From Nonomuraea turkmeniaca (GTDB taxonomy: Bacteria; Actinomycetota; Actinomycetes; Streptosporangiales; Streptosporangiaceae): a stretch of DNA of 53,477 nucleotides. How positions within the stretch are numbered: the stretch's first letter is position 1; every line of letters starts with the position of its first letter. Positions 49,028 through 53,477 of this stretch are shown in pieces. The stretch is taken from the NCBI RefSeq assembly GCF_005889735.1, contig NZ_VCKY01000045.1, positions 1 through 53,477 on the forward strand. Reading direction: 5' to 3'. Position numbers and translations under genes: made by a program. The notes below the pieces were generated by a model, which worked only from the letters and a program-made list of their open reading frames with translations, did no database searches and was not told the origin of the DNA.

Positions 49028-49059
49028 TAACCAGAAACTTTCCGACCAAACGAGGGTGT

Positions 49060-51372
49060 ATGCCTGCACGTGTTGAGCAGCCGACGTTGGAGACCTCCGA
49101 ACGCCGATCGCGCCGGGTCGAGGAACTGCTCGCGGACATGTCGCTCGATGAGAAACTCGCCCAACTGGTGGGCCTGTGGCTGAACGTCAATCGCGACGAT
49201 GGCGTCGTCGCGCCGCTGCAGGACGCGATGCAGGGCGAGGAGGTCGAGTTCGAGGCGTTCGCCCGTCACGGACTGGGCCAGATCACCCGCCATTACGGCA
49301 CCCGGCCGGTCGATCCGGAGCGGGCGAGCGGTGTCCTGGCGGCGCGGCAGCGATGGCTGCGTGATCGCACCAGGCTCGGCATTCCCGCGATCGCGCACGA
49401 GGAGTGCCTGACGGGGCTGGCGGCGTGGCGGGCCGCGGTCTACCCGGTGCCGCCCGCGTGGGGCGCGTCGTTCGACCCCGGGCTGGTGGAGGAGATGGCG
49501 GGGCGGTTCGGGCGGAGCATGCGGGCGCTCGGCGTGCACCAGGGCCTGGCGCCGGTGCTGGACGTGATCCGCGACCAGCGGTGGGGCCGGGTCGAGGAGT
49601 GCATCTCCGAGGACCCGTACGAGGTCGCCACCATCGGCGCCGCCTACGTGCGCGGCCTGCAGTCGGCGGGCGTCATCGCCACGCTGAAACATTTCGTCGG
49701 CTACTCCAACTCCCGCGCGGGGCGGAACCTGGCGCCGGTGCACGCCGGCGCCCGCGAGGTGGCCGACACGTTGTTGTTCCCTTTCGAGGTCGCGGTACGG
49801 GACGCGGGCGCGGGCTCGGTCATGAACTCCTACGCCGAGATCGACGGCATCCCGATCGCCGCGGACGCCCACTACCTGACCCGCGTCCTGCGCGATGAAT
49901 GGGGCTTCGACGGGACCGTCGTCGCCGACTACTTCGCCATCGCCTTCCTGCACACGCTGCACGCCGTGGCCGCCGACGCCGGGGACGCGGCCGTGCAGGC
50001 GCTCACGGCCGGCATCGACGTCGAGCTGCCCACCGGCGTGACGTACCTGGAGCCGCTGAAGCAGGCGGTCACGTCGGGCCGGATCGAGGAGGCGCTGGTC
50101 GACCGGGCACTCCGGCGCGTGTTGCGGCAGAAGGCCGCGCTCGGCCTGCTCGACGACGGCTACGAGCCTGCGGAGCTCACCGGTCCGATCGACCTCGACG
50201 ATCCGGAGTCGCGTGCGGTGGCGCGACGGCTGGCCGAGGAGTCGATCGTGCTGCTGACCAACGACGGCCTGCTGCCCCTCGGCGACGCCGCCGGCAAGCG
50301 GGTCGCCGTCGTCGGCCCCAACGCCGACGACCTCGCCGCGCTGTTCGGCTGCTACTCGTTCGTCCAGCACGTTCTGCCGCACTTCCCCGAGGCCGGCACC
50401 GGCATCGCCGCGCCGACGCTGCTGGATGCCCTGCGCGAGGAGCTGCCCGGCGCCACCGTCCTCACCGAGCGGGGCACCGGCGTCGACGACGGCGACCGGG
50501 CCGGGATCGAGGCGGCCGTCCGGCTGGCCGCCGGGTCCGACGTGGCGATCCTCGTGCTCGGCGACCGCTCAGGGCTGTTCGGGCGGGGCACCTCCGGCGA
50601 GGGGTGCGACGTGGAGAGCCTGGAGCTGCCCGGCGCCCAGCGGGAGCTGGCCGAGGCGGTGCTCGCCACCGGCACGCCGACCGTGGTGGTGCTGATGACC
50701 GGCCGCGCCTACGCGGTGCCCGGGATCGTCAGGGACGCCGCGGCCGTCGTCCAGGCGTTCTTCCCCGGCGAGGAGGGCGCGGGCGCGATCGCCCGCGTGC
50801 TGAGCGGTGCGGTGAACCCGTCCGGCAGGCTGCCGATGAGCCTGCCGCGCACCACCGCCGGCCAGCCCTACAGCTACCTGCACCCCAGGCTGGGCGGGGC
50901 CGGCTCGGTCAGCAACATCGACCCCGCCCCCGTGCTGCCGTTCGGCCACGGGCTGAGCTACACGCACTTCGCCTACGACGGCCTGAGGGCCGACGCGGCA
51001 GAGGACTCGATCCGGTGCTCGGTCAGCGTGCGCAACGCCGGGGAGCGGCGCGGCGCGGAGGTCGTCCAGGTGTACGCCGCCGACCGGATCGCCTCGGTCA
51101 CCAGGCCCGTCGCCCAGCTCGTCGGATACGCCCGGGTCGAGCTGGACCCGGGCGAGAGCGCCCGGGTCGGCTTCGACGTGCCGGTGCGGCTGCTGGCGTT
51201 CACCGGCCGGGACGGGCGGCGGATCGTCGAGCCCGGCGAGGTCGGCGTGTCGATCCGTCGCTCGGTCACGGACGTGGTGGACGAGCGGACCGTGACGCTG
51301 ACCGGCCCTGTACGCGAGATCACCGGCGCCGAGCGGCGGCTGACCGACGTGTCGATGACTAAGGAGTTGTGA
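49060..51372 (+). CDS. Beta-glycosidase, family GH3
   Basis: A 770-residue intracellular GH3 enzyme with no signal peptide. The TIM-barrel domain has LAPVLDVIRDQRWGRVEECI, then SEDPYEVATIGAAYVRG and LKHFVGYSNSRAGRN. The nucleophile is Asp290 in GTVVADYFAIAFL. The second alpha/beta domain includes ILVLGDRSGLFG, VVLMTGRAYAVPG and FFPGEEGAGAIARVLSG, and a fibronectin-like C-terminal domain follows (VLPFGHGLSYTHFAY onward). It releases terminal beta-linked glucose, xylose or similar from imported oligosaccharides. It is followed after one base by the GH42 gene, and both are under the divergent LacI regulator. Confidence 0.92.
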   Translation: MPARVEQPTLETSERRSRRVEELLADMSLDEKLAQLVGLWLNVNRDDGVVAPLQDAMQGEEVEFEAFARHGLGQITRHYGTRPVDPERASGVLAARQRWLRDRTRLGIPAIAHEECLTGLAAWRAAVYPVPPAWGASFDPGLVEEMAGRFGRSMRALGVHQGLAPVLDVIRDQRWGRVEECISEDPYEVATIGAAYVRGLQSAGVIATLKHFVGYSNSRAGRNLAPVHAGAREVADTLLFPFEVAVRDAGAGSVMNSYAEIDGIPIAADAHYLTRVLRDEWGFDGTVVADYFAIAFLHTLHAVAADAGDAAVQALTAGIDVELPTGVTYLEPLKQAVTSGRIEEALVDRALRRVLRQKAALGLLDDGYEPAELTGPIDLDDPESRAVARRLAEESIVLLTNDGLLPLGDAAGKRVAVVGPNADDLAALFGCYSFVQHVLPHFPEAGTGIAAPTLLDALREELPGATVLTERGTGVDDGDRAGIEAAVRLAAGSDVAILVLGDRSGLFGRGTSGEGCDVESLELPGAQRELAEAVLATGTPTVVVLMTGRAYAVPGIVRDAAAVVQAFFPGEEGAGAIARVLSGAVNPSGRLPMSLPRTTAGQPYSYLHPRLGGAGSVSNIDPAPVLPFGHGLSYTHFAYDGLRADAAEDSIRCSVSVRNAGERRGAEVVQVYAADRIASVTRPVAQLVGYARVELDPGESARVGFDVPVRLLAFTGRDGRRIVEPGEVGVSIRRSVTDVVDERTVTLTGPVREITGAERRLTDVSMTKEL

Positions 51373-51373
51373 A

Positions 51374-53395
51374 ATGACCCGGATGGACGCGTTCAGGAAC
51401 CGCGTCAAAGGTTTCGCCTTCGGCGGCGACTACAACCCCGAGCAGTGGGAGCCCGCCGTCTGGCGGGAGGACGTGCGGCTGATGCGTGAGGCCGGCGTCA
51501 ACACCGTGTCGCTCGGCGTGTTCGCGTGGGCGTCGCTGGAGCCCGAGCCGGGCAAGTACGAGTTCGGGTGGATGGACGAGGTCATGGACCTTCTCCACGA
51601 CAACGGCATCAGCGTCAATTTGGCCACCCCTACGGCTGCGCCGCCCGTCTGGCTCACCCACCTGCATCCCGAAGTGTTCCCGATCAGGGAGGACGGGCAG
51701 CCGTTCGGTTTCGGGAACCGGCTGCACTACGATCCGTCATCGCCCATTTACCGCGAGTACGCGGCGAGCATCACGACCAAGCTCGCCGAGCGGTATTCGT
51801 TCCATCCGGCGCTGGCGATGTGGCACATCAGCAACGAGTACGGGCCGACGGCGTACAACGAGGCCGCGGCGGTCAACTTCCGGCGCTGGCTGCGCCGCAA
51901 GTACGGCGACCTCGACGCGCTGAACGAGGCGTGGACCACTCGCTTCTGGGGCCAGATTTACACCGACTGGGACCAGATCGACGTGCCGCACATCCCCCGC
52001 ACCTGGATGAACCCCACCCGTCGCCTCGACTTCAAGCGCTTCAGCTCCGACGCGCTGCTGGAGTGCTACATCGCCGAGCGGGACATCGTGCGGTCCTTCC
52101 GCGACGACCTCCCGGTCATGACGAATTTCATGCGTTTCTTCCGCCACGCCGACTACTGGAAGTGGGCGCCCGAGGAGGACGCCGCCGCGCTCGACATCTA
52201 CCCCAACCCGGCGGAGGCCGATTCCCATGTGTCGGCGGCCTTCAACTACGACCTGTTCCGCTCGCTCAAGGGCGGGCAGCCGTGGATGCTGATGGAGCAG
52301 TCGAGCAGCGCCGTCAGCCAGTGGAAGCTCAACGTCGTCAAGGAGCCGGGGCGGATGCGGCTCGGCTCGCTGCAGGCGGTGTCGCGGGCGGCGGACTCCG
52401 TCATGTTCTTCCAGTGGCGGGCCAGCCGCGGCGGGCAGGAGCGTTTCCACTCGGCGATGTTGCCGCACTCCGGGCCGGACTCGCGGACGTTCAGGGAGAT
52501 CACCGACCTCGGGCGGGAGCTGAAGCTGCTGGCTCCGGTGGCGGGCACGACGTCGCGGTCGGAGATCGCGGTCCTGTTCGACTGGGACGGGTGGTGGGGG
52601 CTGGAGGAGGTCTTCGGCCTGCCGCGCAACGACTTCAGCTACACGGAAACCGTCATGCGGCACTACACGCCGCTGTGGGAGCGGCACTACCCGGTGGACG
52701 TGGTGTCGGCCGGGTCGGCTCTGGAGTCGTACAAGGTGCTGGTGGTGCCGAACGCGTACCTGATCGACGACGAGGGCGTGCGGCGGATCACCGAGTTCGC
52801 GCGGAACGGCGGGACGGTGCTCATGTCGTTCTTCTCCGGCGTGGTCGACGGGAGCAACCGGGTGCGGCCGAACGGCTACCCGGGGGCGTTCCGCGAGCTC
52901 ATCGGCGCGAAGATCGACGAGTACTGGGCGGCGCGGCCGAACGAGGAGTTCGCGGTCACCTTCGCCGACGGTCGGCGCGCGACCTCCACCTGGTGGCGTG
53001 AGGACCTCCACCTGGAGTCCGGCACGGCCCTGGCGACGTACGGCGACGGGCTCCTGGAAGGGCGGGCCGCCGTGGTCGAGAACCGGTACGGCGCCGGCCG
53101 GGTCGTCTACGTCGCGACGCTGCTGGAGCAGGCCGCGTTCGACGCGCTGGTGGCGGAGACGGTGGAGGCGGCGGGTGTGCGCCGGCTCTTCGAGGGTGTT
53201 CCCGCGCACGTGGAGTGCTCGGTGCGGGGGGACGACGCCTACGAGTACGTGTTCCTGCTCAACCACAGCGGCGAGTTGTCGGCCTCCGTGCCGATCGGCG
53301 CGGAGGGCACGGATCTGCTCACGGGGACGCCGGTGTCCGGGCAGGTCGAGCTGGAACCCCTGGGGGCTGCGGTGATCCGGCGCGCCGCGCCGTAA
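51374..53395 (+). CDS. Beta-galactosidase, family GH42
   Basis: A 673-residue GH42 enzyme, cytoplasmic. GGDYNPEQWEPAVWREDVRL at the start and ATPTAAPPVWLTHLHPEVFP are family landmarks. The acid/base is Glu155 in WHISNEYGP and the nucleophile Glu308 in WMLMEQSSSAVSQW. After the barrel come the trimerisation domain (DVVSAGSALESYKVLVVPNA) and a small beta domain. AAGGAG precedes the ATG, overlapping the GH3 end. It hydrolyses beta-galactosides; with GH3 and the pectin genes nearby, galactan or arabinogalactan oligosaccharides are the likely source. Confidence 0.93.
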   Translation: MTRMDAFRNRVKGFAFGGDYNPEQWEPAVWREDVRLMREAGVNTVSLGVFAWASLEPEPGKYEFGWMDEVMDLLHDNGISVNLATPTAAPPVWLTHLHPEVFPIREDGQPFGFGNRLHYDPSSPIYREYAASITTKLAERYSFHPALAMWHISNEYGPTAYNEAAAVNFRRWLRRKYGDLDALNEAWTTRFWGQIYTDWDQIDVPHIPRTWMNPTRRLDFKRFSSDALLECYIAERDIVRSFRDDLPVMTNFMRFFRHADYWKWAPEEDAAALDIYPNPAEADSHVSAAFNYDLFRSLKGGQPWMLMEQSSSAVSQWKLNVVKEPGRMRLGSLQAVSRAADSVMFFQWRASRGGQERFHSAMLPHSGPDSRTFREITDLGRELKLLAPVAGTTSRSEIAVLFDWDGWWGLEEVFGLPRNDFSYTETVMRHYTPLWERHYPVDVVSAGSALESYKVLVVPNAYLIDDEGVRRITEFARNGGTVLMSFFSGVVDGSNRVRPNGYPGAFRELIGAKIDEYWAARPNEEFAVTFADGRRATSTWWREDLHLESGTALATYGDGLLEGRAAVVENRYGAGRVVYVATLLEQAAFDALVAETVEAAGVRRLFEGVPAHVECSVRGDDAYEYVFLLNHSGELSASVPIGAEGTDLLTGTPVSGQVELEPLGAAVIRRAAP

Positions 53396-53477
53396 CGGCC
53401 TGATCCGTCCCTCATCACCGGGGGGGCGGGCCGATTTGCCTTGCGGGCGGGGAAACGCTGGTCGCACTGCGCCCTTA

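Overview
The window is high-GC DNA (roughly 70% or more), with GTG and occasional TTG starts, strong G/A-rich ribosome binding sites and many ATGA/GTGA gene overlaps. LacI, TetR, MarR, LuxR and ECF regulators, several sugar ABC transporters and secreted glycosidases point to a soil-type filamentous actinomycete. Streptosporangiaceae/Nonomuraea-like is my guess from protein style, not something I could check. No rRNA, tRNA, transposase or CRISPR was seen.

Left part (1-21 kb), mixed accessory genes: an edge-truncated AlkZ-like winged-helix protein; an adenylating-enzyme/nitroreductase chimera; a nucleotidyltransferase; a ribose-type sugar ABC transporter under a large ATP-binding LuxR regulator; an ECF42-type sigma factor preceded by a collapsed YCII partner; a YfcE-type phosphodiesterase; an iron-siderophore binding protein under an IdeR/DtxR box; a berberine-bridge-type flavoenzyme; an OlsB/OlsA-like acyltransferase pair; an EF-G-like translational GTPase behind a leader peptide and competing hairpins (probable attenuator); and a large secreted M14 peptidase.

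Middle part (21-40 kb), a plant cell-wall (pectin side chain) utilisation island. It has a LacD/YihT-like aldolase flanked by regulator and racemase remnants, a PL11 rhamnogalacturonan lyase, a LacI repressor with a three-gene ABC importer and an intracellular GH43, a small RlpA-like secreted protein, and a second importer operon (LacI, binding protein, two permeases, GH127 beta-L-arabinofuranosidase, secreted clan GH-A glycosidase with a CBM35-like domain). The far right end (47.8-53.4 kb) adds a third LacI divergent from a GH3/GH42 operon. Several distinct palindromic operator families can be read directly and tie these units into separate regulons.

Right part (39.5-47.8 kb): DoxX, a TetR/Ohr divergent pair, and a CoA-ester operon (CaiB-type CoA transferase, acyl-CoA dehydrogenase, SDR remnant, MaoC/Meh-like hydratase, methylsuccinyl-CoA dehydrogenase-like enzyme) beside a MarR/NmrA divergent pair.

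A striking window-wide feature is the number of collapsed genes. At least seven genes look shortened by internal deletions, often still in frame and still keeping 1-4 nt overlaps with intact neighbours. These are the PaaK/nitroreductase chimera, YCII, an HTH regulator, a racemase, a DeoR regulator, a LamG/CBM secreted protein and an SDR.
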